NCBI GenBank assembly: GCA_005880755.1
Contig: VBGV01000022.1
Location: forward strand, 1 to 15,865
Source: Chloroflexota bacterium
GTDB taxonomy: Bacteria > Chloroflexota > Dormibacteria > Dormibacterales > Dormibacteraceae
DNA: 15,865 nucleotides
Direction of reading: 5' to 3'
The position numbers and the translations under genes are program-made. The number at the start of each line of letters is the position of its first letter. Position 1 is the stretch's first letter. Shown piece after piece: positions 6,799 to 13,952 of the stretch. Below the pieces are notes generated by a model. That model searched no databases. It had not been told where the DNA came from and was given only the letters and a program-made list of their open reading frames with translations.

Positions 6799-8115
6799 AT
6801 GCGCGCGCGGGTTGCGCTTCGCCTGGGTTGGGCCGCCATCGCCGCCGCCGTGCTGCTACCCATCAACGCGGCCGCCTCGACGCCTCGCGTCGAAGAGGCG
6901 GACCTCAACGGCGACATCAACACCATCATGTCGTCGTACATCCAGTCCGCGGTCAACCGCGCCGAAACCGACCACGCCGACGCTCTCCTCGTCGTGGTCA
7001 ACACCCCCGGCGGGATCTCCAACTCGATGGACGAGATCGTCACGAGCCTCCTGAACTCCAAGGTCCCCGTGGTCGTGTATGTGTATCCCAGCGGCGCGCG
7101 CGCCGCCTCGGCGGGACTCTTCGTCGCCCAGGCGGCCGACGTTCTGGCGATGGCGCCCGGGACCAACATCGGATCCGCTCACCCCATCCAGGCCACGGGC
7201 GAGAACCTCAGCGGCGACCTCGGCGCCAAGGTGCTGAATGACGCGGTCACGCGCGTCCGCAACCTGGCCGCCATGCACGGCCGCAACGCCGACTGGGCAG
7301 AGCAGGCCGTGCGCAACAGCGTGAACATCAACGCCGAGGAGGCGGTCAGGCTTCACGTCGCCGACCTCGAGGTGCCCGACATCAAGACGCTCCTGAACCA
7401 GCTCGACGGCCGCGAGTCGCCTCGCCCGAACGGAAGCGTCGTTTTCCACACCGCGGGCGCGATCGTCGACGACTTCCCGATGCCCTTCTGGCAGATTTTT
7501 CTGAACGCGCTGATCGACCCGACAATCGCGGCGCTCCTGATCATCGTCGCCGGCTACGGCATCATCACCGAGCTTTCGAATCCTGGCCTCATCCTGCCGG
7601 GCGTCGTGGGCGGTCTCGCTGCGATCCTGGCCATCGTCTCGCTCGCCAACCTTCCGGTCAACATCGCGGGTGCGCTGCTGATGCTGCTGGCGCTCGTGCT
7701 CTTCATCGCCGACCTCAAGGCACCGACGCACGGCTTCCTCAGCGTCGGGGGTGTCTTCGCCTTGCTGCTGGGCATGGCGTTCCTGATCAACACGGGGCCC
7801 ATCGGCCTGGGTGTCAACCCGATCGTCTCGATCGCGGTGGCGGCGATCACACTCGCCTTCTTCGCATTCTTCATCCGCAAAGTGCTCGCCGCGCGCAGGC
7901 AGCCCGCCTTTGTCGGCGGCGACAGCATCGTCGGCGCCGTCGGCGAGGCACGCGAGGAACTGGCCCCCGAAGGTCTAGTCTTTGTCTCAGGCGCGCTCTG
8001 GAAAGCAACCGCCGATTCCCCGATTCCGGCCGGCTCGGCGGTCCGCGTGGTCGGTCGTCAGGGTCTCGAGCTCCAGGTTGCACGCGAGAACGGTCAGGCG
8101 AAGGAGAAGAAATAG
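6799..8115 (+). CDS. NfeD-family membrane serine protease (ClpP-class, long form)
   Basis: The 438-residue product has the long NfeD architecture. A signal peptide or N-terminal membrane segment (about 5-27) comes first, followed by a ClpP-like domain (about 30-205), five membrane segments (about 241-258, 266-283, 287-304, 315-333 and 342-360) and a C-terminal OB-fold (about 372-428). In the archaeal PH1510 relative a Ser-Lys dyad cleaves the stomatin partner. Here the equivalents are S104 in GARAASAG and K144 in LGAKVLND, with VNTPGG at 67-72 as the oxyanion region. The frame opens further upstream to 6094, but that part is antisense to the sigma-like gene and is rejected. The slipin ATG follows the stop with no gap, matching the conserved NfeD-slipin pairing. 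Confidence 0.9.
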   Translation: MRARVALRLGWAAIAAAVLLPINAAASTPRVEEADLNGDINTIMSSYIQSAVNRAETDHADALLVVVNTPGGISNSMDEIVTSLLNSKVPVVVYVYPSGARAASAGLFVAQAADVLAMAPGTNIGSAHPIQATGENLSGDLGAKVLNDAVTRVRNLAAMHGRNADWAEQAVRNSVNINAEEAVRLHVADLEVPDIKTLLNQLDGRESPRPNGSVVFHTAGAIVDDFPMPFWQIFLNALIDPTIAALLIIVAGYGIITELSNPGLILPGVVGGLAAILAIVSLANLPVNIAGALLMLLALVLFIADLKAPTHGFLSVGGVFALLLGMAFLINTGPIGLGVNPIVSIAVAAITLAFFAFFIRKVLAARRQPAFVGGDSIVGAVGEAREELAPEGLVFVSGALWKATADSPIPAGSAVRVVGRQGLELQVARENGQAKEKK

Positions 8116-8934
8116 ATGGACCCGTTTTCGATCGGGCTGATCGTCGTCATCCTCGTCGTCGCCCTCATCGCCCTCTTCTCGAGCCTGCGCATCGCCGCCG
8201 AGTACGAGCGCGGCGTCGTTTTCCGGCTGGGCCGCCTGATCCCCCTCAAAGGGCCCGGGCTTTTCTTCATCATCCCGTTCGGCGTCGACCGCCTGGTCAA
8301 GATCGACCTGCGCACGATCACGCTCGAGGTACCGCCCCAGGAGATCATCACCAACGACAACGTGACCGCGAAGGTCAATGCGGTCATCTACTTCCAGGTC
8401 ATCGACGCCCGTAAGGCGGTGACCCAGGTCCTCAACTACATCAATGCCACGTCGCAGATCTCCCAGACCACCTTGCGTGCCGCCCTCGGCCAGAGCACGC
8501 TGGACGAGCTGCTGGCCAACCGGGAAAAGATCAACCAGAACCTGCAGCGGATCATCGACGAGCAGACGGAGCCCTGGGGGATCAAGGTCGCCGTGGTCGA
8601 GATCAAGGACGTGGAGCTGCCGAGCACGATGCAGCGCGCGATGGCCAAGCAAGCCGAGGCCGAGCGCGAGAAGCGGGCCAAGATCATCAACGCCGACGGC
8701 GAGTTCCAGGCCTCGCAGACGCTGGCCAACGCCGCCCAGGTGATCTCATCCCAGCAAGGCGCCCTCCAGCTGCGATTCCTCCAGACGATGGTCGAGATCG
8801 GGTCCGAGAAGAACACGACCGTGATCCTTCCCCTACCAATTGAGCTGTTCAAGCCGCTGATCGAGTTCGGCAAGGCCGTCACCGACGGCTCGCCCTCCAC
8901 GCCTGTTCCCGACAAGAGCACCAGGTCAGGCTGA
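8116..8934 (+). CDS. Slipin / stomatin-like SPFH-domain protein
   Basis: The 272-residue product has one N-terminal membrane segment (about 5-25), then an SPFH/band-7 domain (about 28-190) with EYERGVVFRLGRLIPLKGPGLFFIIPFGVD. The family pattern TTLRAALGQSTLDELLANREKIN is present. An Ala/Glu/Arg-rich segment around 170-215 is predicted to form a coiled coil for oligomerisation. Such proteins build membrane microdomain scaffolds, and in archaea the C-terminal region is the substrate of the neighbouring NfeD protease. The ATG follows the nfeD stop directly, with AAGGAG nine bases upstream (8101-8106). The C-terminal tail contains a hydrophobic ILPLPIELFKPL stretch like the NfeD cleavage region of relatives (inference). 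Gene context supports a slipin rather than another SPFH protein. Confidence 0.92.
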   Translation: MDPFSIGLIVVILVVALIALFSSLRIAAEYERGVVFRLGRLIPLKGPGLFFIIPFGVDRLVKIDLRTITLEVPPQEIITNDNVTAKVNAVIYFQVIDARKAVTQVLNYINATSQISQTTLRAALGQSTLDELLANREKINQNLQRIIDEQTEPWGIKVAVVEIKDVELPSTMQRAMAKQAEAEREKRAKIINADGEFQASQTLANAAQVISSQQGALQLRFLQTMVEIGSEKNTTVILPLPIELFKPLIEFGKAVTDGSPSTPVPDKSTRSG

Positions 8935-9014
8935 CCGGCCACCTTCTGCTCGACGCCGCGACGGCGGTCGTCGAGCTGACGCCCCTGCCCCTGATCATCA
9001 CGGCCAACGCGGCG

Positions 9015-10001
9015 GTGGGCAAGCGCTGGGCCGGCCTCGCCGCCGAGATCTTGTCCGGCGTCGCCGGCGGACTCATCGCCCTCCTGGGCGCGGCCGACCT
9101 CACAGTCGCCAGGGTCCTGACGCCGGCCACCAACCCCAACCTGCAGCTGGCGCTCGACCTGACGGTGATGTTGACCGGACTCGCCGCCGCGGCCATCGCC
9201 GCGCAGCCGGTCAGGCGGCGAGTGGCGCATTTGCTGCCGATCGATGCCGATAACCCGGTGCATGCGCTGGCGCTGGCGCTGACGGTGATCCTGCTGGGCA
9301 TCGATGTCGCCGTCATCGTGTTCACGGACGTCCTGGCGACCGCGCAGGCGCAGCCGCCACTCACCATCGCCGACCTCTTCTTCGACGAGACGCCATTCCT
9401 CGTCTTCGCGCTGGTCGGCGTTGGGCTCTTCATCCGCCGCGAGCTCCCGGACACCGCGGCACGGCTGGGCCTCGTCCTCCCCATGTGGTGGCAGATCGCG
9501 GTCGCGCTGGCCGCCGCCGGCGCGTTCTACTTCTTCGTCCAGCAGGTCGACGTGGCGAGCCATCGATGGACGCCGGACCTGGCGCACAGGGTCGACGCCG
9601 CCACCAACCACATCTTCGGCCAGCTCGGTTGGCCGGCCGGCTCGCTTGCCGTGGCGCTGATTCCCGGCCTTTGCGAGGAGCTCCTGTTCAGGGGCGCACT
9701 TCAGCCGCGCATCGGGTTGCTGCCGACCGCACTGCTTTTCACCTCCATCCACACCCAGTACGCCTTATCCCTCGACACTGCTGCCGTGCTCGTGATCGCG
9801 CTCGGCCTTGGCCTCCTCCGCAAGTACACGAACACCACCACCTCGTGCACGTGCCACATCAGCTACAACCTGTTGGTTGGCATCGGTGTCGCGGGCGCCG
9901 CCGCGAACCTCGCCATCGCGGCCGAGCTAGCGCTGGTCGGCGTCTCCGCCTACGTCATCTGGTCCCGGCGACGCGGCGCCCCCACACCAGTGGAGCCTTA
10001 A
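9015..10001 (+). CDS. CPBP-family intramembrane metalloprotease-like protein
   Basis: The 328-residue product (counted from GTG 9015) is a polytopic membrane protein with seven or so hydrophobic segments. Its C-terminal part has the CPBP/ABI signature: EELLFRG at 221-227 (EExxxR), F242-x3-H246 in LFTSIH, and H281-x3-N285 in CHISYN. These residues are the expected active site of CAAX-protease/bacteriocin-processing relatives, so activity is plausible; the substrate is unknown. GTG 9015 has no ribosome site. The frame stays open with very high GC3 back to a CTG at 8931 that overlaps the slipin TGA as CTGA, adding 28 residues, so the true start may be upstream. Close linkage to slipin and nfeD suggests a shared role in membrane proteolysis. 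Confidence 0.8.
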   Translation: MGKRWAGLAAEILSGVAGGLIALLGAADLTVARVLTPATNPNLQLALDLTVMLTGLAAAAIAAQPVRRRVAHLLPIDADNPVHALALALTVILLGIDVAVIVFTDVLATAQAQPPLTIADLFFDETPFLVFALVGVGLFIRRELPDTAARLGLVLPMWWQIAVALAAAGAFYFFVQQVDVASHRWTPDLAHRVDAATNHIFGQLGWPAGSLAVALIPGLCEELLFRGALQPRIGLLPTALLFTSIHTQYALSLDTAAVLVIALGLGLLRKYTNTTTSCTCHISYNLLVGIGVAGAAANLAIAAELALVGVSAYVIWSRRRGAPTPVEP

Positions 10002-10009
10002 CAACCTGG

Positions 10010-10030
10010 CTGGTCATCCTTTCCGACCAG
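10010..10030. promoter_or_regulatory. Dyad CTGGTC-N9-GACCAG upstream of parA
   Basis: This perfect six-base inverted repeat lies between the CPBP gene and parA, about -38 to -18 from the predicted parA start site. It therefore overlaps the promoter spacer. An overlapping alternative pairs ACCTGG (10004-10009) with CCAGGT (10027-10032). Without a following T-run a terminator is less likely than an operator. ParA-family autoregulation would be a natural use, but this is inference. Confidence 0.4.
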
Positions 10031-10039
10031 GTCTAGAAT
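10011..10039 (+). promoter_or_regulatory. parA promoter TGGTCA-N17-TAGAAT
   Basis: TAGAAT at 10034-10039 matches the -10 consensus at five of six positions and TGGTCA at 10011-10016 matches TTGACA at four of six, with a 17-base spacer. The -10 ends eight bases before the parA ATG at 10048, which predicts a leaderless or nearly leaderless mRNA. No Shine-Dalgarno sequence is present. This is the best promoter in the window. Confidence 0.55.
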
Positions 10040-10047
10040 TCCGCTCA

Positions 10048-10863
10048 ATGACCCCAGATGTAGGATCAGTGGCTGAAGCGAGGCCCAACATCTTGGCCAC
10101 ATCGGTCCCACCGGTCGTGGCGGTGGTCAACCAGAAAGGCGGGGTGGGCAAGACGACCACGGCCATCAACCTGGCCGCGGCGATGGCCGAGGTCGGCCAT
10201 CCGACCCTGCTTGTCGACCTCGATCCGCAGGCCAACTCCACCTCCGGTCTCGGGCTGGACCCGGCCCGCGCGCGGCTCAACGTCTACCACCTGCTGACGG
10301 GCGAAGCGACGCTCGAACAGGTGGTGCAGCCGACTGGCGTGGACGGCCTCACCCTGGTCCCTTCCCACATCGACCTGGCGGGCGGTGAGCTCGAGCTCGC
10401 CGGTATGCCTGAACGCGAGGCCCTGCTTCGCAACGCGCTTGCGGCACCTCCGCCAGGCGTCGAGCTGGTGCTGGTCGACTGCCCTCCGTCGCTCGGCCTG
10501 CTGACGCTCAACGCGCTCGTCGCCGCGACCAGCATGCTGATCCCGACGCAGTGCGAATACTTCGCGCTCGAAGGGCTGCGTCACCTGATGTACACGCATC
10601 AGCTGGTGCGCTCGCGCCTCAACCCCAAGCTCGCCATCGCGGGCATCGTGATGACGCAATTTGACGCACGCACGACGCTGGCCTGGGACGTGCTCGCGAC
10701 CGTTCGTCGCACGCACCCCCACCACGTGTTGGAGACGTTGATCCCGCGCAACGTTCGCATCAGTGAAGCCCCCAGTCACGGCAAGTCCGTGATCGAATAC
10801 GACCCCACATGTCGAGGCGCGGCCGCTTACCGCGCGCTCGCGAAGGAGCTGCTTGAACGATGA
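10048..10863 (+). CDS. parA: Chromosome partitioning ATPase ParA/Soj
   Basis: This is the Walker-type ATPase that binds DNA non-specifically and moves ParB-parS complexes. The 271-residue product has the deviant Walker A motif KGGVGKTTT at 30-38, with signature lysine K30 and catalytic-site K35. The A' region LLVDLDPQANST is at 54-65 and the Walker B-like LVLVDCPPSLG at about 140-150. About 20 N-terminal residues precede the fold, a short extension common in chromosomal Soj proteins. The ATG at 10048 lacks a ribosome site but is placed correctly for leaderless translation. Its stop overlaps the parB start as ATGA, so the two are made together. Length and partner indicate the chromosomal rather than a plasmid system. 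Confidence 0.96.
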   Translation: MTPDVGSVAEARPNILATSVPPVVAVVNQKGGVGKTTTAINLAAAMAEVGHPTLLVDLDPQANSTSGLGLDPARARLNVYHLLTGEATLEQVVQPTGVDGLTLVPSHIDLAGGELELAGMPEREALLRNALAAPPPGVELVLVDCPPSLGLLTLNALVAATSMLIPTQCEYFALEGLRHLMYTHQLVRSRLNPKLAIAGIVMTQFDARTTLAWDVLATVRRTHPHHVLETLIPRNVRISEAPSHGKSVIEYDPTCRGAAAYRALAKELLER

Positions 10864-11702
10864 GCCAACCACGCCCACGAGGACTCGGCCGCGGACTCGA
10901 CGCTTTGATCCCCATGTCGAGGGAGGGCGAGGCGTTGGTGCCGCAGATGATCGCCGTCGACCAGATACGGCCTTCCCGCCAGCAGGTCCGCACGAGATTC
11001 GACGCCGAGCCACTGGGCGAGCTGGCGGAGTCGATCCGGCTGCACGGCGTCCTGCAGCCGCTCCTCGTCCGACCGCTGGCCGACGGATATGAGCTGATCG
11101 CCGGGGAGCGCCGGTGGCGCGCCGCGCGGCTCGCCGGTCTCCAGACGGTGCCGGCGGTGGTGCGGAGCGACGCCGGCGACGATGGACAGCTGGTTCTAGG
11201 GCTCATCGAAAACCTGCAGCGCACGGACCTCGACCCAATCGAAGAGGCGCGCGGCCTGCGCCGGCTGATCGAGGAGTTCGGGCTCACCCACGAGGAGGTC
11301 GCTGACCGTCTCGGCAAACATCGCGTTTCCGTCACCCAGTCGCTCCGATTGCTCGGTGGGTGCGCCGCCGTGCAGTCCGCGGTCGCCTCGGCCGTGATCA
11401 GCGCGGGACACGCGCGCGCTCTCATCGCGCTCGAGGGCCAGGCTACGCAGGAGCAAGGCCTGAAAGTGGTCATCGCGAAGCATCTGTCCGTCAGGCAGAC
11501 GGAGAACTGGGTGAGGACCTATCGCCCGCGGCGCCGCCAGCATGGCGACTCGTCCGCCGACCTCCGCGCGATCGCCGCTGACATCGAATCGAGTCTCGGC
11601 GTGCCGATCAAGCTCACGGGAAGCCTTAGCCGCGGCAAGCTGGAGCTTCGCTATTCGAGTCGCGAAGAGCTCGAACGGGTCTGCGCTAAGCTCGTTTCCT
11701 AA
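10860..11702 (+). CDS. parB: Chromosome partitioning protein ParB/Spo0J
   Basis: ParB is a CTP-dependent clamp that loads at parS and spreads along origin DNA. The 280-residue product opens with RGLGRGLDALIP (7-18), the conserved segment that stimulates ParA. CTP-site motifs follow: GVLQPLLVRP (63-72), GERRWRAAR (82-90) and ENLQRTDLDPIEEA (117-130). The helix-turn-helix LTHEEVADRLGKHRVSVTQSLRLL at 142-165 recognises parS, and the C-terminal dimerisation domain is near 225-280. The ATG overlaps the parA stop by four bases. No full parS was found by eye in this window; only a half-site-like sequence lies at 6760-6775. Confidence 0.96.
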   Translation: MSQPRPRGLGRGLDALIPMSREGEALVPQMIAVDQIRPSRQQVRTRFDAEPLGELAESIRLHGVLQPLLVRPLADGYELIAGERRWRAARLAGLQTVPAVVRSDAGDDGQLVLGLIENLQRTDLDPIEEARGLRRLIEEFGLTHEEVADRLGKHRVSVTQSLRLLGGCAAVQSAVASAVISAGHARALIALEGQATQEQGLKVVIAKHLSVRQTENWVRTYRPRRRQHGDSSADLRAIAADIESSLGVPIKLTGSLSRGKLELRYSSREELERVCAKLVS

Positions 11703-11708
11703 AAACGC

Positions 11709-12347
11709 ATGGCGGCCCACCACGAACAAGCGGCAGGCGCCGCCACGACCGAACGTTCCTCAGGCTCTTCGCTGCTTCGCGAGGTCGCCGAGGTCGTCGT
11801 GCTCGCTGTCATCCTCTACGTCGGCATCAGCTTCGCGGTCCAGGCTGTCCACGTCGAAGGCCTTTCGATGTTCGCGACGCTGGACAACAACGATTACCTG
11901 ATCGCGAACAAGATCGACTACAGGCTTCACGCACCGCAGCGCGGCGACATCATCATCCTCCGCCCTCCGACCAACAACTCCACCGACTTCATCAAGCGCG
12001 TCATCGCGCTCCCGGGCGAGAAGATCTTGATCCGCAGCGGCGTCGTCTACATCAATGGCCACCGTCTCGACGAGCCTTACCTGCCAGAGGCGTGGGTGAA
12101 CGACAACAACTATCCGCGCAACGGAAGTGACGGTGAGGTGATTCCCGCGAACTCTTACTTCGTTATGGGCGACAACCGCAACCGTTCGCAGGATTCGCGC
12201 TTCTTCGGTTCGATCACGCGCGACCGCATCGACGGCAAAGCATGGTTTCGAATCTGGCCGATCGACCACTTCGGCAATATCTACGGGCAGGTGCCGGCTC
12301 TCGAGACCGGCACCACGTTTGCGGGCTGGAGGCAGCCGGCCGCGTAG
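11709..12347 (+). CDS. lepB: Type I signal peptidase
   Basis: This S26 serine protease removes signal peptides from exported proteins at the outer face of the membrane. The 212-residue product has a single N-terminal membrane anchor at about 25-47. The nucleophile S53 lies in VEGLSM (box B) and the general base K96 in DFIKRVIALPGE (box D). GDNRNRSQDSR at 154-164 is box E. All catalytic features are intact and the length is normal for a single-anchor enzyme. It starts six bases after parB, without a Shine-Dalgarno sequence, so it is probably read from the parAB transcript. It converges on the M16 gene, and its stop codon lies inside a hairpin. Confidence 0.95.
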   Translation: MAAHHEQAAGAATTERSSGSSLLREVAEVVVLAVILYVGISFAVQAVHVEGLSMFATLDNNDYLIANKIDYRLHAPQRGDIIILRPPTNNSTDFIKRVIALPGEKILIRSGVVYINGHRLDEPYLPEAWVNDNNYPRNGSDGEVIPANSYFVMGDNRNRSQDSRFFGSITRDRIDGKAWFRIWPIDHFGNIYGQVPALETGTTFAGWRQPAA

Positions 12348-12375
12348 GCCGGAAGGCGATCAGGCTCCGATCGCC
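12336..12375. terminator. Tandem hairpins between convergent lepB and M16 genes
   Basis: There are two perfect inverted repeats back to back: CCGGCC-gcgta-GGCCGG (12336-12352) and GGCGATC-N7-GATCGCC (12355-12375). They cover the lepB stop, the 12-base gap and the M16 stop, so they could end transcription from both sides. Neither has a T-run, so they are not textbook intrinsic terminators; transcript-end protection or Rho-assisted stopping is possible. Confidence 0.5.
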
Positions 12376-13631
12376 AGCCTGAAGGCGCTGTCGCGGGCGA
12401 ATGGACCGATGACCGACATCTGCACCGGTCCGGTCAACATCTCGACCGCCACACGTTTGACATCAGCCGCGCTCACCGCGTCGACGAGCGCGAGCTCTTC
12501 CTCGATCGTCTTGATCTGGCCGAGCAGCAGCTCCTGGTAGGTCAGCCAGAAAGCCACGCCGTTGGTCGTCTCCAGCTCCAGGCGCAGCCGGCCTTTCGTG
12601 AACTCCTTGGCGCGAGCCAGGTCTTCCGCCGAAACCTCTGTCTCGCCCAGGCTGCGCAGCTCGGCCATCACCGCGTTGACCGCGTCCACCGCCTTGTTCG
12701 GATCGACCCCGATGTAAACGCCCAGGTAACCGGTGTCGCGGTGCTTCTGCGTGAAGCTGTGCACGTCGTAAGCCAGACCGAGCCGCTCGCGGATGTTCAG
12801 GAAGAGGCGCGAGCTCATGCCTTCGCCGAGCACGGTGTTCAAGAGGTCGAGCGCATAGCGGTCCGGATCCAGGTAGCTCAACGCGCGGGCGCCGAGGCAG
12901 ATGTGAGCCTGCTCGGTATCCCGGCGTCTGACCAGAACGCGCGGACCCTCGAGCGGCGACGGGGGTAAGGCAGGAAGTGCGCCGTCGATGTCTGGCGGCA
13001 TGGACAGGCCGCCGCTGACTACGGCCATGACTTCTGTCTCGTTGATCGAGCCCGCCGCGCCGATCACGAGATTCGGCAGGCGGTAGTGCGCATCTGCGTA
13101 TTCGAGAATTTCGTCGCGACTCAAACGGGAGACCGACTCCTGCGTCCCGGCGATGTCGCGGCCCAGCGGATGACCCGGCCAGATCAGCTCCTCGAACAGG
13201 TTCTGCACGTGATCCTGGGGTTGGTCCTGGTACATGCGCAGCTCTTCGAGGATGACCATTCGCTCGCGCTCGACGTCCGTCGGATCGAGCCTCGAGTTAG
13301 TAACGATGTCGAAAAGGACGTCGAAACCGAGTGCCATGTGCTCAGAAGGAACCCTGGCCCAGTAGGCCGTCAGCTCTTTGTCGGTCGACGCGTTGACAAA
13401 CCCGCCGACGCCTTCAATCGCATCCGCGATCTCCTTCGACGACGGCCGGCGCTTGGTGCCCTTGAAGAAGAGGTGCTCGATGAAGTGAGAGACGCCCGCC
13501 AGTCTTTCGTCCTCGAGCCGCGAGCCTCCGCCGAACATGAAAACGACGCTCGTCGAGTGGCGCTCCGGCATCGTCTCCGTGACCAGGCGCGCACCTCCGG
13601 GCAACGCTTGGACCCGGTGCGGGGAGCCCAT
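12360..13631 (-). CDS. M16-family zinc peptidase (mitochondrial processing peptidase-like)
   Basis: The 423-residue product is a one-chain half of the clam-shaped M16B peptidases. The inverted zinc motif HFIEH gives H49, E52 and H53, and the third ligand E129 lies 76 residues later in ILEELRMYQ. All zinc ligands are therefore intact. The second domain carries RERLGLAYDVHSFTQKHRDTGYLGVYIG, the region that completes the active site in a dimer. Such enzymes degrade or process peptides; the substrate here is unknown. ATG 13631 has no ribosome site. A -10-like TATACT lies 11 bases upstream, so it may have its own promoter besides read-through from the jag side. It converges on lepB. Confidence 0.93.
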   Translation of the reverse strand: MGSPHRVQALPGGARLVTETMPERHSTSVVFMFGGGSRLEDERLAGVSHFIEHLFFKGTKRRPSSKEIADAIEGVGGFVNASTDKELTAYWARVPSEHMALGFDVLFDIVTNSRLDPTDVERERMVILEELRMYQDQPQDHVQNLFEELIWPGHPLGRDIAGTQESVSRLSRDEILEYADAHYRLPNLVIGAAGSINETEVMAVVSGGLSMPPDIDGALPALPPSPLEGPRVLVRRRDTEQAHICLGARALSYLDPDRYALDLLNTVLGEGMSSRLFLNIRERLGLAYDVHSFTQKHRDTGYLGVYIGVDPNKAVDAVNAVMAELRSLGETEVSAEDLARAKEFTKGRLRLELETTNGVAFWLTYQELLLGQIKTIEEELALVDAVSAADVKRVAVEMLTGPVQMSVIGPFARDSAFRLAIGA

Positions 13632-13642
13632 GGGGAGGCCAA

Positions 13643-13648
13643 AGTATA
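13643..13648 (-). promoter_or_regulatory. -10-like TATACT before the M16 gene
   Basis: TATACT matches the -10 consensus at five of six positions and ends 11 bases before ATG 13631, giving a leader of only a few bases. No -35 is seen at 16-18 bases. A loose dyad TAAGAG-N20-CTCTTA (13647-13678) overlaps it. The gap between the upstream stop and the M16 ATG is only 24 bases. Confidence 0.35.
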
Positions 13649-13655
13649 AGAGCGC

Positions 13656-13952
13656 CTAGTTCGCGCCGCCCTCTCTTAACGCACCGAGCGCGGCATACAG
13701 CGTCATGGCGACGAAATCCGCCGGCATTCCATCCGACACCGCATCGAGCGCCTCGCCCAGATACCGACGCACGTTCGGCGCGTCGTCGACTTCGTCCAGC
13801 TCGAGGCAGTCGCGGATGGCTTCTGCGATCTCGGTCGGTGTGATCTCCTCGTCGCCCGCCTCGTCCGCGACCGAGTTGACCAGCGCGATGGCTTTCCGGA
13901 TCCGATCGGCGGCGGCCCGTCGAGCCGCCGTGCCCCCGTTGTCCGTTAGCCC
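13656..13952 (-). CDS. Unrecognised small acidic protein after jag, no canonical start codon
   Basis: The frame is open from just after an in-frame TGA at 13955 to TAG at 13656, about 98 codons, with the strong GC third-position bias of the real genes around it. The translation (ARRAAADRIRKAIALVNSVA, then DEAGDEEITPTEIAEAIRDC and so on) looks helical and acidic and matches no family I recognise. No ATG, GTG or TTG occurs until a GTG at codon 61, so an ordinary start is missing. It begins at the jag stop, in the -1 frame relative to jag, and ends 24 bases before the M16 gene. Non-AUG initiation, recoding from jag, or a base error in the sequence are all possible. The given start marks the edge of the open frame, not a start codon. 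Confidence 0.55.
   Translation of the reverse strand, partial: GLTDNGGTAARRAAADRIRKAIALVNSVADEAGDEEITPTEIAEAIRDCLELDEVDDAPNVRRYLGEALDAVSDGMPADFVAMTLYAALGALREGGAN

Noticed and set aside
9755..9775. DnaA-box-like CTTATCCCT
   Set aside because: It matches only the first six bases of the TTATCCACA consensus, is single, and lies inside the CPBP coding region; no origin is supported.
10722..10745. CACGTG core inside parA as a possible parS
   Set aside because: Flanking bases do not match the TGTTTCACGTGAAACA arms; other CACGTG cores (1512, 9848, 13206) fail in the same way.
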